Source of the DNA: Pararobbsia silviterrae
GTDB lineage: Bacteria; Pseudomonadota; Gammaproteobacteria; Burkholderiales; Burkholderiaceae
Assembly (NCBI RefSeq): GCF_003628125.1
Contig: NZ_RBZU01000004.1
Coordinates: 62,001-126,000, forward strand
Reading direction: 5' to 3'
Length of the DNA: 64,000 nucleotides
Part shown: positions 18,099 to 27,088 of the stretch, piece after piece
How positions within the stretch are numbered: the first letter of the stretch is position 1
How the letters are laid out: each line of letters opens with the position of its first letter
Translations under genes and position numbers: made by a program
Notes under the pieces: generated by a model
Database searches by the model: none
What the model saw: the letters and a program-made list of their open reading frames with translations, nothing else
Told to the model about the DNA's origin: nothing

Positions 18099-19229
18099 TT
18101 ATGTTCGGCTGCGTCGCGCGCGCGTCGCCGCGGCGAGTTCCTGTAGGGCGGGCTCGGTCTGTACCCAGCTCAGACACGCATCGGTAATCGATACGCCGCG
18201 CTTGAGCGGGATACCGGGCTTCAGATCCTGGCGGCCTTCGTCGAGATGGCTTTCGATCATGACGCCGATGATGCGTGTCTCGCCCTGTTTCAATTGATCG
18301 GCCAGGTCGCGCGCGACGTCGAGCTGGCGCAGATGCGATTTGCCCGAGTTCGCATGCGAGCAATCGACCATCAAGTGTTCGCGCAGCCCGGCTTTGCGCA
18401 ACACGTCGGCACTGTCCTCGATGGCGGCATGATCGTAGTTCGGTCCCTTCTTGCCGCCGCGCAGGATCACGTGGGCATCCTGATTGCCGCGCGTCTCGAA
18501 GATCGCGGCCATGCCCATCTTCGTCATGCCCATGAACGCATGGCTCGCGCGCGCCGCGACGATCGCGTCGGCCGCGATCTGCACGCCGCCGTCGGTGCCG
18601 TTCTTGAAGCCGATCGGGCAGCTCAGCCCTGAAGCGAGTTGACGGTGGCTCTGGCTCTCGGTCGTTCGCGCGCCGATCGCGCCCCATGCGATCAGGTCGG
18701 CGATGTATTGCGGGCTCAGCAGATCGAGGAACTCGGTCGCCGTCGGCAGCCCCAGTTCGTTGATGTCGAGCAGCAACTCGCGCGCGCGGCGCAGCCCCTC
18801 GTTGATGCGGAAGCTGCCGTCCAGACGCGGATCGTTGATATAGCCCTTCCACCCGACCGTCGTGCGCGGTTTTTCGAAATAGACGCGCATGACGATCAAC
18901 AGATCGTCGCGCAGCGCGTCGGCCGTGCGTTTGAGGTGATGCGCGTATTCGATCGCCTGGTCGTGATCGTGGATCGAGCATGGTCCGACGATCGCGAGGA
19001 GCCGGTCGTCGCGCCCATGCAGGATGTCGGCGATGTCGGCGCGCGTGCGTTCGACGAGCGCCTGAACGCCTGACGGCACGGGCAGTTCGTCCTGCAGCAG
19101 CGCGGGCGAGATCAGCGGGCGAACCGCGCCGATCCGGACGTCGTCGATGCGCGTCGTGTCCTGCGTGATGTCGGTGATGTCGGTATTGCCGACTTCCTGA
19201 TCGTGTTGCGGGTTATCGATACGCCCCAT
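18099..19229 (-). CDS. aroG: 3-deoxy-7-phosphoheptulonate synthase (class I, AroG/F/H type)
   Basis: This enzyme condenses phosphoenolpyruvate and erythrose 4-phosphate in the first step of aromatic amino acid synthesis. The 376 residues carry the class I motifs: IVGPCSIHD near 84, RVYFEKPRTTVGWKGYINDP near 113, GARTTESQSHRQLASGLSCPIGFKNGTDG near 185, and DCSHANSGK near 290. Members of this class are feedback-inhibited by one aromatic amino acid; which one cannot be read here. The N-terminal 35 residues are variable and rich in Asp/Thr. The gene stands alone. Confidence 0.96.
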   Translation of the reverse strand: MGRIDNPQHDQEVGNTDITDITQDTTRIDDVRIGAVRPLISPALLQDELPVPSGVQALVERTRADIADILHGRDDRLLAIVGPCSIHDHDQAIEYAHHLKRTADALRDDLLIVMRVYFEKPRTTVGWKGYINDPRLDGSFRINEGLRRARELLLDINELGLPTATEFLDLLSPQYIADLIAWGAIGARTTESQSHRQLASGLSCPIGFKNGTDGGVQIAADAIVAARASHAFMGMTKMGMAAIFETRGNQDAHVILRGGKKGPNYDHAAIEDSADVLRKAGLREHLMVDCSHANSGKSHLRQLDVARDLADQLKQGETRIIGVMIESHLDEGRQDLKPGIPLKRGVSITDACLSWVQTEPALQELAAATRARRSRT

Positions 19230-19411
19230 CTCGCGCTCCTGTTCGCGTGTTCGAGATCCGAATGTGACTCGGCCTCATTGTAAGCGGGCAAACGCGATGC
19301 ACGGCATGGCTTACGAGTTGACGCTGCGCCGCCTCGACGTCCACAATCCGCGGACTTTCTTCGGCTTCGACGATCGAGCCGCGCGGGTCTCTCAACGATT
19401 GAGTCGGTTTT

Positions 19412-20119
19412 ATGACGCTTGATTTCTTTTTTCGACTGTTCGCCGCGTTTGCATGCGGCGTCGCAATCGGTCTCGAACGACAGATGCGTCAGCGCACGGC
19501 CGGCTTGCGCACGATCACGCTGGTCGCGAGCGGCGCCTGTCTGTTCGTCACGCTAGGCGTGTTGACGGGCAACGGAACGGCCGGCGTCACGCAGATCGCG
19601 GCCTATGTCGTGTCGGGCGTCGGCTTTCTCGGCGGCGGCGTGATCATGCGCGACAAGGGCTCGATTCAGGGCATCAATACCGCGGCGACACTCTGGTGCG
19701 CGGCGGCCGTCGGCGTGCTCTGCGGTGCGGGGCATTTCGTCCCCGCGGTCTCGGGGACCGTGATTGTCCTCGTGACCAACACCGTGCTGCGCGAACTGAG
19801 TCGCTTCATCAACACGACGCCTGTCGATAGCGCCGATCTGATTCGTGAGTATGTGTTTACCGTGGTCTGTCGGGAACAGGACGAAGTCCACGTGCGCGCG
19901 ATGCTCGCCAATGCCATGGCATCGGGCCCGTTGTCGTTTCAGAGTCTGTCGAGCCGCGATCTGGGCGAGGATGGCGCCCGCATTGAAGTGACGGCCACCT
20001 TGCAGTTGCATCCGAAATACCAGCACATGCTCGAGCAGATCGCGAGCCGGCTCAGTATGGAGAAGGGGGTGTCGAGCGTCGGTTGGACGGGTTTGACCGC
20101 CGAGCCCGCGCCCGAGTGA
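19412..20119 (+). CDS. MgtC/SapB-family inner-membrane protein
   Basis: The 235-residue protein has a membrane N-terminal half with the family signature CGVAIGLERQMRQRTAGLRTITLVASGACLFV and GVGFLGGGVIMRDKGSIQGINTAATLWCAAAVG. A cytoplasmic ACT-like C-terminal domain follows (about 150-228). In pathogens MgtC helps growth at low magnesium and inhibits the ATP synthase; most homologues, like this one, have no mgtB or Mg-control region nearby. Family membership is certain, the physiological role is not. Confidence 0.92.
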   Translation: MTLDFFFRLFAAFACGVAIGLERQMRQRTAGLRTITLVASGACLFVTLGVLTGNGTAGVTQIAAYVVSGVGFLGGGVIMRDKGSIQGINTAATLWCAAAVGVLCGAGHFVPAVSGTVIVLVTNTVLRELSRFINTTPVDSADLIREYVFTVVCREQDEVHVRAMLANAMASGPLSFQSLSSRDLGEDGARIEVTATLQLHPKYQHMLEQIASRLSMEKGVSSVGWTGLTAEPAPE

Positions 20120-20122
20120 AGG

Positions 20123-20179
20123 GATGCCGGGTACGCCGGCATCGCGCGTCGATCGGCAGGCGATGCGCACGCCGATCGA
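20123..20179. terminator. Two inverted repeats between convergent mgtC-like and amtB genes
   Basis: GATGCCGG and CCGGCATC pair around a 5-nt loop at 20123-20143. TCGATCGGC and GCCGATCGA pair around a 13-nt loop at 20149-20179. Neither has a T-tract. Together they fill the convergent gap and probably end transcription from both sides. Confidence 0.5.
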
Positions 20180-20197
20180 TTGCCCGTCGCCTGTTCG

Positions 20198-21394
20198 TCA
20201 GGCCGTTTCGCGTTCGGGCGTCGACGAAATCCGGTGCAGCGACAGATCCGCACCATTGAATTCTTCCTCGCGATCGAGCCGCAGGCCGACCGCGGCACGG
20301 ATCACACCGTAGACGGCAAACCCGCCGACGAGCGCGAGCGCGATCGAGCCGAGCGTGCCGATCACTTGCGCGACGAACGATACACCGCCGATTCCGCCGA
20401 ACATCGGCTGGCCGAAGATGCCCGCGGCGATGCCGCCCCACGCGCCGCACAGCCCATGCAGCGGCCACACGCCGAGCACGTCGTCGATCTTCCACTTGTT
20501 CTGCACGCACGTGAACATCTGCACGAACAGCACGCCCGCGATCGCGCCGACGATGAGCGCGCCGATCGGATGCATGATGTCCGACCCCGCGCAGACCGCG
20601 ACGAGCCCGGCGAGCGGGCCGTTATACGTGAAGCCCGGATCGTTGCGACCCGCGACCCATGCGGCAAGCGTGCCGCCGACGAGGGCCATCAACGAATTGA
20701 CGGCGACGAGGCCGCTGATCTTGTCGATCGATTGCGCGCTCATGACGTTGAAGCCGAACCAGCCGACCGTCAGCACCCACGCACCGAGCGCGAGGAACGG
20801 AATGTTCGACGGCGGATGCGCGGCGATGCGGCCGTGGTGATAGCGGCCATGACGCGCGCCGAGCAGCAGTACGGCCGGCAACGCGATCCAGCCGCCGAAC
20901 GCGTGCACGACGACCGACCCCGCGAAATCATGGAACGGCGCGCCGCTGACATGCGCGATCCAATCCTGAATGCCGAACCGGTTGTTCCAGACGACGCCTT
21001 CGAGCAGCGGATAGATAAAGCCGACGATGACGAAGGTCGCGAACAACTGCGGTGCGAATTTTGTGCGTTCGGCGATGCCGCCCGACACGATCGCCGGGAT
21101 CGCGGCCGCGAACGTCAGCAGGAAGAAGAATTTAACGAGCGCATAGCCGTTGTGTTCGGCGAGCAGATCGGCCGGCGAGAAAAACGCGACGCCGTAAGCG
21201 AGCGTATAGCCGATGAAGAAATACGCGATCGTCGAGACCGAGAAATCGACGAGGATCTTGACGAGCGCATTGACCTGGTTCTTGTGACGGACCGTGCCGA
21301 GTTCCAGGAACGCGAAGCCCGCATGCATCGCGAGCACCATCATGGCGCCTAAAAGCAGAAAAAGAGTATCCGAGCCTGATTGGAGTGCCTGCAT
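20198..21394 (-). CDS. amtB: Ammonium transporter (Amt/MEP family)
   Basis: The 398-residue channel protein conducts ammonium across the inner membrane. It has the family's hydrophobic segments and the twin pore histidines in SVVVHAFGGW and WPLHGLCGAWGG. The substrate-guiding FHDFAGS segment and the conserved LELGTVRHKNQVN near the N-terminus are also present. I place the start at the ATG at 21394. A TTG at 21433 is also in frame, but it lies upstream of the predicted sigma54 transcription start. No glnK gene adjoins it, which is unusual for amtB. Confidence 0.95.
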   Translation of the reverse strand: MQALQSGSDTLFLLLGAMMVLAMHAGFAFLELGTVRHKNQVNALVKILVDFSVSTIAYFFIGYTLAYGVAFFSPADLLAEHNGYALVKFFFLLTFAAAIPAIVSGGIAERTKFAPQLFATFVIVGFIYPLLEGVVWNNRFGIQDWIAHVSGAPFHDFAGSVVVHAFGGWIALPAVLLLGARHGRYHHGRIAAHPPSNIPFLALGAWVLTVGWFGFNVMSAQSIDKISGLVAVNSLMALVGGTLAAWVAGRNDPGFTYNGPLAGLVAVCAGSDIMHPIGALIVGAIAGVLFVQMFTCVQNKWKIDDVLGVWPLHGLCGAWGGIAAGIFGQPMFGGIGGVSFVAQVIGTLGSIALALVGGFAVYGVIRAAVGLRLDREEEFNGADLSLHRISSTPERETA

Positions 21395-21428
21395 GATCGA
21401 AGTTGGCGCATGGAAAGGCCGCAAATGA

Positions 21429-21444
21429 AGCAATAAGCGGGCCA
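21429..21444 (-). promoter_or_regulatory. Sigma54 promoter of amtB
   Basis: On the minus strand the sequence is TGGCCCGCTTATTGCT, a near-perfect match to TGGCACG-N4-TTGCW with GG-N10-GC spacing. Transcription would start near 21418, about 24 nt before the amtB ATG at 21394. NtrC-like dyads lie 100-150 bp upstream. Confidence 0.75.
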
Positions 21445-21545
21445 GCTTCGCGCGCCAATTCGGCGCGTATGCTCGATTCTCATGCGGGACGTGCTTTCAC
21501 GCGGTGCGGAAACGTCAAATCGCGGCGCATGGGGATTGCGAAATG

Positions 21546-21595
21546 GTGCATCTGCTCTGCACATGTTGAGCGCACGAATGCACATCAAGAGTGCA
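21546..21595 (-). promoter_or_regulatory. NtrC-type binding sites upstream of amtB
   Basis: TGCACATCAAGAGTGCA (21579-21595) fits the NtrC consensus TGCACY-N5-RGTGCA apart from single changes next to the spacer. GTGCA-N7-TGCAC (21546-21562) is a second 17-bp dyad with inverted half-sites. GGTGCACC at 21616-21623 adds a further half-site cluster. The distance to the sigma54 element suits enhancer binding; nitrogen control is inferred. Confidence 0.6.
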
Positions 21596-21668
21596 ATGAA
21601 ATGAAACGGTAAGGTGGTGCACCGATTGAGACCGCGCGCGGGACGCGAGAGGGCGGGTCAATTCATCA

Positions 21669-23132
21669 TTAGATGGTCAATTCATGAAGCTTGCGCATGC
21701 CTTCGCGGAGCCAGTGGAACACGCCGGTCTCCGTGTCTTCGGCCGGGGCCGGCGTCGGCACGAACAATTCGCGATAGTGCTGGCGCTTCGACAGCACGCG
21801 GCACATCGCATGGCCGAGTTCAGGGCGCTTCTTGAGCAGCGGCGTCAGATCGGCCTTGTCGAGTTCGAAAATCACGACGCGCGTGATCGCCACGACATCG
21901 ACGGTCATCGGCACGCCCGACAGCACGCCCGATTCGCCGATCGCTTCCTCGGGTCCGAGGCGCGCGATTTCCATCGGCGGCGCACCGGCCAACGCGGGCA
22001 CGCGCACGCTGAGCACGCCCGCGGCGACGATCAGCAGTTTTTGGCTGACATCGGACGCGAGCGTGACGATCTGGTCCGTTTCATATTCATGACGCGACAG
22101 ACGGCGCGCGAGTTGTTCGAGGTCTTCGCGCCCGAGCGTGTCGAACATCTCGATCTTCGAGAGCACGTGCATGCGCGCATCGGGCGGGTCGGGCACGACG
22201 GGCGCGGGGACCGCGAGCGGCCTCAGATCGACGCCGGCCGCCCCGAGATGTCGGTGGGCGAGGTCGTAGAGCATATTCGTCGCTTCGAGCTTCTTGCTCA
22301 TCGCGTCGACGAAGCATGTGATTTCGTAGGCGATCGAGTGCGTGCCCGCCCGCTTGACGCAGACGGCGGGCGCGGGCGTGTCGAGCACGAGCCGGCAGCC
22401 GCGTACCGCGAGTTCGAGCGCGGCGATGACCGTCGCGGGGCGCGCTTCGGGCGTCACTTCGACGACGACCGAGATGCCGTTGAGTTCGGTCGGGCGGCTC
22501 ACGTTCGAGATCTTGGCCTTCGCGGCGACGTTGTTCGGGATCACGACGATATTGCCGCGCGCCGTCAGCAGATGCGTGGCGCGCCAGTTCATTTCGACGA
22601 CCGTGCCCTCGACGTCATCGATCGAGATCCAGTCGCCGGGCTGATAGGGTTGCGTCGTGTTGATCACGAGTCCCGAGAACAGGTCGCTCAGCGTGCTTTG
22701 CAGCGCGAGACCGATGACGATCGCGAGCGCGCCCGATGTCGCGATGAGGCCGCGCACGGGCCAGTGCAGCACATACGCGACGGCGGCGACCGTCGCCGCG
22801 AGAAACACGATCGCGCCGAGCACGTCCTGAAAGAGCCGTTCCTGATGCCAGCTCCGGTTCATGAACACGACGTCGAGCGTCAGGATCGTCGCGCGCGCGC
22901 CGAGGAACCACCAGACGACTTCGAGGATCTGCGAGGCGAGTTGCCTGACCGGATGGCCCGCGATCGGCAGACCTTCGATGGGCGACATATCGTTCGCAAA
23001 CAGCACATACGTATAGAACGCGAAGAGCACGAGCCGCACGCCGAGCTGGAGCAGCCGGTGGCGCGTCGAAAGCAGCCGCCAGCCCGCGACATCGGCGGCG
23101 ACGATCGCACATCCAAGAAGAAGCGGGTCCAC
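21669..23132 (-). CDS. MscS-type mechanosensitive channel with C-terminal cyclic-nucleotide-binding domain
   Basis: The 487-residue protein begins with several membrane segments. An MscS pore helix and beta domain follow (ATSGALAIVIGLALQSTLSDLFSGLVINTTQPYQPGDWISIDDVEGTVVEMNWRATHLLT). The last 150 residues form a cNMP-binding domain (MFDTLGREDLEQLARRLSRHEYETDQIVTL...GPEEAIGESGVLSGVPMTVDVVA). The GESG segment corresponds to the phosphate-binding cassette, although the usual Arg in R(T/S)A is replaced by a PMTVDV sequence, so real nucleotide binding is open. It belongs to the bacterial cyclic-nucleotide-gated group of MscS homologues. The start is GTG at 23132. Confidence 0.88.
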   Translation of the reverse strand: MDPLLLGCAIVAADVAGWRLLSTRHRLLQLGVRLVLFAFYTYVLFANDMSPIEGLPIAGHPVRQLASQILEVVWWFLGARATILTLDVVFMNRSWHQERLFQDVLGAIVFLAATVAAVAYVLHWPVRGLIATSGALAIVIGLALQSTLSDLFSGLVINTTQPYQPGDWISIDDVEGTVVEMNWRATHLLTARGNIVVIPNNVAAKAKISNVSRPTELNGISVVVEVTPEARPATVIAALELAVRGCRLVLDTPAPAVCVKRAGTHSIAYEITCFVDAMSKKLEATNMLYDLAHRHLGAAGVDLRPLAVPAPVVPDPPDARMHVLSKIEMFDTLGREDLEQLARRLSRHEYETDQIVTLASDVSQKLLIVAAGVLSVRVPALAGAPPMEIARLGPEEAIGESGVLSGVPMTVDVVAITRVVIFELDKADLTPLLKKRPELGHAMCRVLSKRQHYRELFVPTPAPAEDTETGVFHWLREGMRKLHELTI

Positions 23133-23249
23133 GCGCGCGTTTGACGAAGTCGAGAGTCGATGACGACGCCACTCTATCCGGTATCGCGGTTCTCTGCGAA
23201 CCAGCGCGAGGTCCGACGGGGCGGCTTTCGGTCGATGTTTGGCCGGCCT

Positions 23250-24155
23250 TCAGTCGGCGAAGATCTCGGCGATCGTGGTGCGCAGCCAGCGGTGTCCCGC
23301 GTCGTGATGGAAGCGCCGGTGCCAGAACGTATGGGTCTGCAACAGCGGCAGCTTGACGGGCGGGCGCGCGAGCGCGAGGCCGAACGCCGTCGCGACGCTG
23401 TCGGCGAGTTTGCGCGGCACGGTCGCGACGAGTTCGCTGCGCGCGACGATCAGCGGCACGGCCAGGAAACTCGGCACTTCATAGCTCGCGCGCGCGCGAA
23501 TGCCGGCTTTGTCGAGCGCGTGCGCGATCCGGTCGTATGGACTCGTCGATTCGCTGACCCACAGATGCGATGCGGCGCGAAACCGTTCGAGCGTGAGTTC
23601 GCCATGGCTCAGCGCGTGCCCCGCGCGGAAGATCGTCACGCATTCTTGGCGAAACAGACGCTGCTGATAGTAGCTGTCCGAGAAGTCGCTGTTCGCGCCG
23701 ATCGCGAGATCGATCTGTCCGTCGGCCATCGCGTTCTGGAGCGTGCGTTCGTGCGAGCGCACGATATGGATGCGCACATTCGGTGCGAGCGCCGCGCAGC
23801 GCGGTGCGAGATCCGGCAGGAAGTAGACTTCGGCGACATCGGTCATCGCAATCGTGAAGCGGCGCGTGCTCGTCGCGGGATCGAACGCCTCGCCGCGCTG
23901 GTTCAGCGTGTGCTGGAGCTGCGCGAGCGCGCTCGAGACCGGGCCCGCCAACTGTTCGGCGAGCGGCGTGGGCTGCATGCCGGACGGCGTGCGCACGAAC
24001 AGCGCATCGTCGAACGTCGTGCGCAGGCGCGCGAGCGCATTGCTGACCGCGGGCTGCGAGAGGCCGAGATTCTGCGCGGCCGCGGAGATGCCGCGCGTGT
24101 CGAGGACTTCGAGAAACACGACGAGCAGGTTCAGGTCGATTTCGCGCAGATTCAT
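23250..24155 (-). CDS. LysR-family regulator, likely controlling hmgA-fahA
   Basis: The 301-residue LTTR starts MNLREIDLNLLVVFLEVLDTR with a clear HTH (GISAAAQNLGLSQPAVSNALARLR) and a substrate-binding-like effector domain. The N-terminus and the FVRTPSGMQPTPLA segment place it near the NodD/LinR-like subgroup. It is divergent from the homogentisate genes with a 156-bp gap containing two LTTR-type dyads 30 bp apart. It is therefore probably their regulator, with homogentisate or a related aromatic as effector. That assignment is inference. Confidence 0.85.
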   Translation of the reverse strand: MNLREIDLNLLVVFLEVLDTRGISAAAQNLGLSQPAVSNALARLRTTFDDALFVRTPSGMQPTPLAEQLAGPVSSALAQLQHTLNQRGEAFDPATSTRRFTIAMTDVAEVYFLPDLAPRCAALAPNVRIHIVRSHERTLQNAMADGQIDLAIGANSDFSDSYYQQRLFRQECVTIFRAGHALSHGELTLERFRAASHLWVSESTSPYDRIAHALDKAGIRARASYEVPSFLAVPLIVARSELVATVPRKLADSVATAFGLALARPPVKLPLLQTHTFWHRRFHHDAGHRWLRTTIAEIFAD

Positions 24156-24184
24156 CGTCGTAGGCCGGATTCGATTGCGCCGCT

Positions 24185-24231
24185 ATTCATGCTGTGAATG
24201 GTCGTTATTCTAGCATTGACGTTTTCAATGC
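24185..24231. promoter_or_regulatory. Paired LysR-type boxes between the LysR gene and hmgA
   Basis: ATTCA-N5-TGAAT (24185-24199) and GCATTGA-N5-TCAATGC (24213-24231) are perfect dyads that each contain a T-N11-A LTTR core (TTSA-N5-TSAA). Their centres are 30 bp apart on the same helical face. This is the usual recognition plus activation site layout. Confidence 0.6.
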
Positions 24232-24311
24232 CTAAGGCGGCCGCGATAATGCCGCACATTCATGACGAACGGCGTGCCTGCGGCTCGGTGCGCTTCGAAG
24301 AGGAGACGACG

Positions 24312-25625
24312 ATGGACGCACATACGAACCCGCGCTATCAGCCGGGATTCGGCAATCATTTCGCCACGGAGGCGCTGCCCGGTGCGCTGCCGCACGGGCA
24401 GAACTCGCCGCAGCGCTGCGCATACGGGCTCTATGCCGAGCAGTTGTCGGGCACGGCCTTCACGGCGCCGCGCCACCAGAATCGACGAAGCTGGCTCTAC
24501 CGGATTCGCCCGTCGGCCGCGCACCAGCCGTTCGAGGCGCTCGCGCACGACGGCGTCACCGACCGTTTCGACGGCGTGCCGACCTCGCCGAACCAATTGC
24601 GCTGGGATCCGCTGCCGCTGCCCGACGCGGACACCGCGCGCGATTTCGTCGACGGTCTCGTGACGATGGCCGGCAACGGCGGCGCGGACGCGCATACGGG
24701 TGTCGCAATTCATATGTATGCGGCCAACCGTTCGATGCAAGGCCGCTATTTCTACAACGCCGATGGCGAACTGCTGATCGTGCCCGAGCATGGCCGTCTG
24801 CGTTTCGCGACCGAGTTCGGCATCATCGAAGCCGAGCCCCAGCAGATCGTCGTGATTCCGCGCGGCGTGCGTTTCCGTGTCGAGCTGCTCGATGCGACCG
24901 CGCGCGGCTATATCTGCGAGAACTTCGGCGCGCCGTTCCGCTTGCCCGACCTCGGCCCGCTCGGTTCGAACGGACTGGCGAACCCGCGGGACTTCAATAC
25001 GCCCGTCGCGGCCTATGAAGACATCGAGGGCGATTTCGAGCTCGTCGCCAAGTTTCTCGGCCGCTTCTGGCGCGCGAAGATCGGCCATTCGCCGCTCGAC
25101 GTCGTCGCGTGGCACGGCAATTACGCGCCGTATCAATACGATCTGCGCCTGTTCAACACGATCGGCTCGATCAGCTTCGACCATCCGGACCCGTCGATCT
25201 TTCTCGTGCTGACGTCGCCGTCGGATACGCCGGGCGTCGGCAACGCGGACTTCGTGATCTTTCCGCCGCGCTGGCTCGCGGCCGAGAATACGTTCCGTCC
25301 GCCGTGGTTCCATCGCAATGTCGCGAGCGAATTCATGGGCCTGATCACGGGCGTCTACGATGCGAAAGCCGACGGTTTCCAGCCCGGCGGCGCGAGCCTG
25401 CACAATTGCATGAGCGGCCACGGGCCCGATGCGGCGACGTTCGAGCGCGCGAGCACGGCCGATGTCAGCACGCCGCACAAGGTCGATTCGACGATGGCGT
25501 TCATGTTCGAGACGCGTTTTGCGATCCGTCCGACCGCATCGGCCCTTGAATCCGCGCGCCTGCAGGCCGACTATTACCGCTGCTGGTCCGATCTCAAGAA
25601 GCATTTCAACCCGAAACAGCCATGA
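24312..25625 (+). CDS. hmgA: Homogentisate 1,2-dioxygenase
   Basis: This iron(II) enzyme opens the ring of homogentisate to maleylacetoacetate in tyrosine and phenylalanine breakdown. The 437-residue sequence follows the family throughout: [38 protein letters not shown], and the metal region [28 protein letters not shown] with its Glu and His ligands. The start at 24312 has GAGGAG upstream; an earlier in-frame ATG at 24198 would run through the regulator's binding sites. The stop overlaps the start of fahA by 4 bp, indicating translational coupling. Confidence 0.97.
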   Translation: MDAHTNPRYQPGFGNHFATEALPGALPHGQNSPQRCAYGLYAEQLSGTAFTAPRHQNRRSWLYRIRPSAAHQPFEALAHDGVTDRFDGVPTSPNQLRWDPLPLPDADTARDFVDGLVTMAGNGGADAHTGVAIHMYAANRSMQGRYFYNADGELLIVPEHGRLRFATEFGIIEAEPQQIVVIPRGVRFRVELLDATARGYICENFGAPFRLPDLGPLGSNGLANPRDFNTPVAAYEDIEGDFELVAKFLGRFWRAKIGHSPLDVVAWHGNYAPYQYDLRLFNTIGSISFDHPDPSIFLVLTSPSDTPGVGNADFVIFPPRWLAAENTFRPPWFHRNVASEFMGLITGVYDAKADGFQPGGASLHNCMSGHGPDAATFERASTADVSTPHKVDSTMAFMFETRFAIRPTASALESARLQADYYRCWSDLKKHFNPKQP

Positions 25626-26998
25626 TCTACAGACTCAACGAAACGCATGATGTCCGGCTGCGCAGCTGGGTCGAATCCGCGAACGCGCACGGTACCGACT
25701 TCCCGATCCAAAACCTGCCGTATGGCGTGTTCCGGCGTCGCGGCAGCATCGAGGACTTCCGGATCGGCGTCGCGATCGGCGCGCAGATTCTCGATCTGCG
25801 CAAGGCCTATGCGGCCGGCGTATTCGACGATGCCGACAATCTGACGCTCGCCGCGATCGAAGCCTGCCGAAGCGCGACGCTCAACGCCTTGATGGCGCTC
25901 GGCAGCGAAGCGTGGCAGGCATTGCGGCTCGCGTTGTCGCGGCTGCTGCGCGATACGTCGCCAGCGCAGGTCCATCTGCGCCAGGCGCTGTTGCCGCAGG
26001 ATGAAGCCGAATACACGCTGCCGATGACGATCGGCGATTACACCGATTTCTATACGTCGATTCATCATGCGACGGCCGTCGGCAAGCTGTTCCGCCCCGA
26101 TGCGCCGCTGCTGCCGAACTACAAGTGGGTGCCTATCGGGTATCACGGCCGCGTCTCGTCGATCGGCGTGTCGGGCCAGCAGTTCCGGCGTCCGCTCGGG
26201 CAGACGAAGTCGCCCGAGCGCGAGACGCCGGTCTGGGGGCCGAGCAAGCGGCTCGACTTCGAGCTCGAGGTCGGCATCGTGATCGGCACGGGCAACGCGC
26301 TTGGTGAACCGGTGTCGATCGACGACGCCGAATCGCGGATCTTCGGTCTTTGTCTGTTGAATGACTGGTCGGCGCGCGATGTCCAGGCTTGGGAATATCA
26401 GCCGCTCGGGCCGTTTCTCGCGAAGAACTTCGCGACGACGGTGTCGCCGTGGATCGTCACGCTCGACGCGCTGACGCCGTATCGCGTGCCGTTCGAACGT
26501 CCCGAAAGCGACCCGGCGCCGTTGCCGTATCTCGATTCGCCGTCGGTGCGTTCGGCCGGCAGCATCGATGTCGATCTCGAAGTGCTGATCGAAACGGCGC
26601 GCATGCAGGCGGAGAATCACGGCCCCGAGCGTCTCGCGCGATCGAACTTCCGGCATTCGTACTGGACCGCCGGTCAGCTCGTCACGCATCACACGGCCGG
26701 CGGCTGCAATCTGCGCGAAGGCGATTTGCTGGGCTCGGGCACGCAGTCGGGCCCGCAACCCAACGAGGCCGGGTCGCTGCTCGAACTGACGAGCGGAGGC
26801 CGCAAGCCCATCGTGCTCGCGAACGGCGAGCAACGCGTGTTCATCGAGGACGGCGACACGATCGTGCTGCGCGCATGGGCCGAGAAGGCCGGCTTTGCGC
26901 GCATCGGTTTTGGCGAGGCGCGCGGGACCGTGCTCGCCGCGACACACGACGCGTCGACATCGAGCACCGCATCGGCGGCCGCAGAAAGCAAAACGTAA
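25622..26998 (+). CDS. fahA: Fumarylacetoacetase
   Basis: It hydrolyses fumarylacetoacetate to fumarate and acetoacetate, the last step of the homogentisate pathway. The 458 residues match the family: [22 protein letters not shown] with the catalytic His region near 140, [27 protein letters not shown] with metal-binding acidic residues, and [36 protein letters not shown]. It overlaps hmgA by 4 bp (ATGA). The maleylacetoacetate isomerase needed between the two steps is not in this window. Confidence 0.97.
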   Translation: MIYRLNETHDVRLRSWVESANAHGTDFPIQNLPYGVFRRRGSIEDFRIGVAIGAQILDLRKAYAAGVFDDADNLTLAAIEACRSATLNALMALGSEAWQALRLALSRLLRDTSPAQVHLRQALLPQDEAEYTLPMTIGDYTDFYTSIHHATAVGKLFRPDAPLLPNYKWVPIGYHGRVSSIGVSGQQFRRPLGQTKSPERETPVWGPSKRLDFELEVGIVIGTGNALGEPVSIDDAESRIFGLCLLNDWSARDVQAWEYQPLGPFLAKNFATTVSPWIVTLDALTPYRVPFERPESDPAPLPYLDSPSVRSAGSIDVDLEVLIETARMQAENHGPERLARSNFRHSYWTAGQLVTHHTAGGCNLREGDLLGSGTQSGPQPNEAGSLLELTSGGRKPIVLANGEQRVFIEDGDTIVLRAWAEKAGFARIGFGEARGTVLAATHDASTSSTASAAAESKT

Positions 26999-27088
26999 TC
27001 TCGTATCGGGGTGCATGCGCCGGCTCGACCGGCGCGCGGCACACGCCTAAAATGAGCGGCTCCTGGGCACACACGGAGTCGTTCGAGC

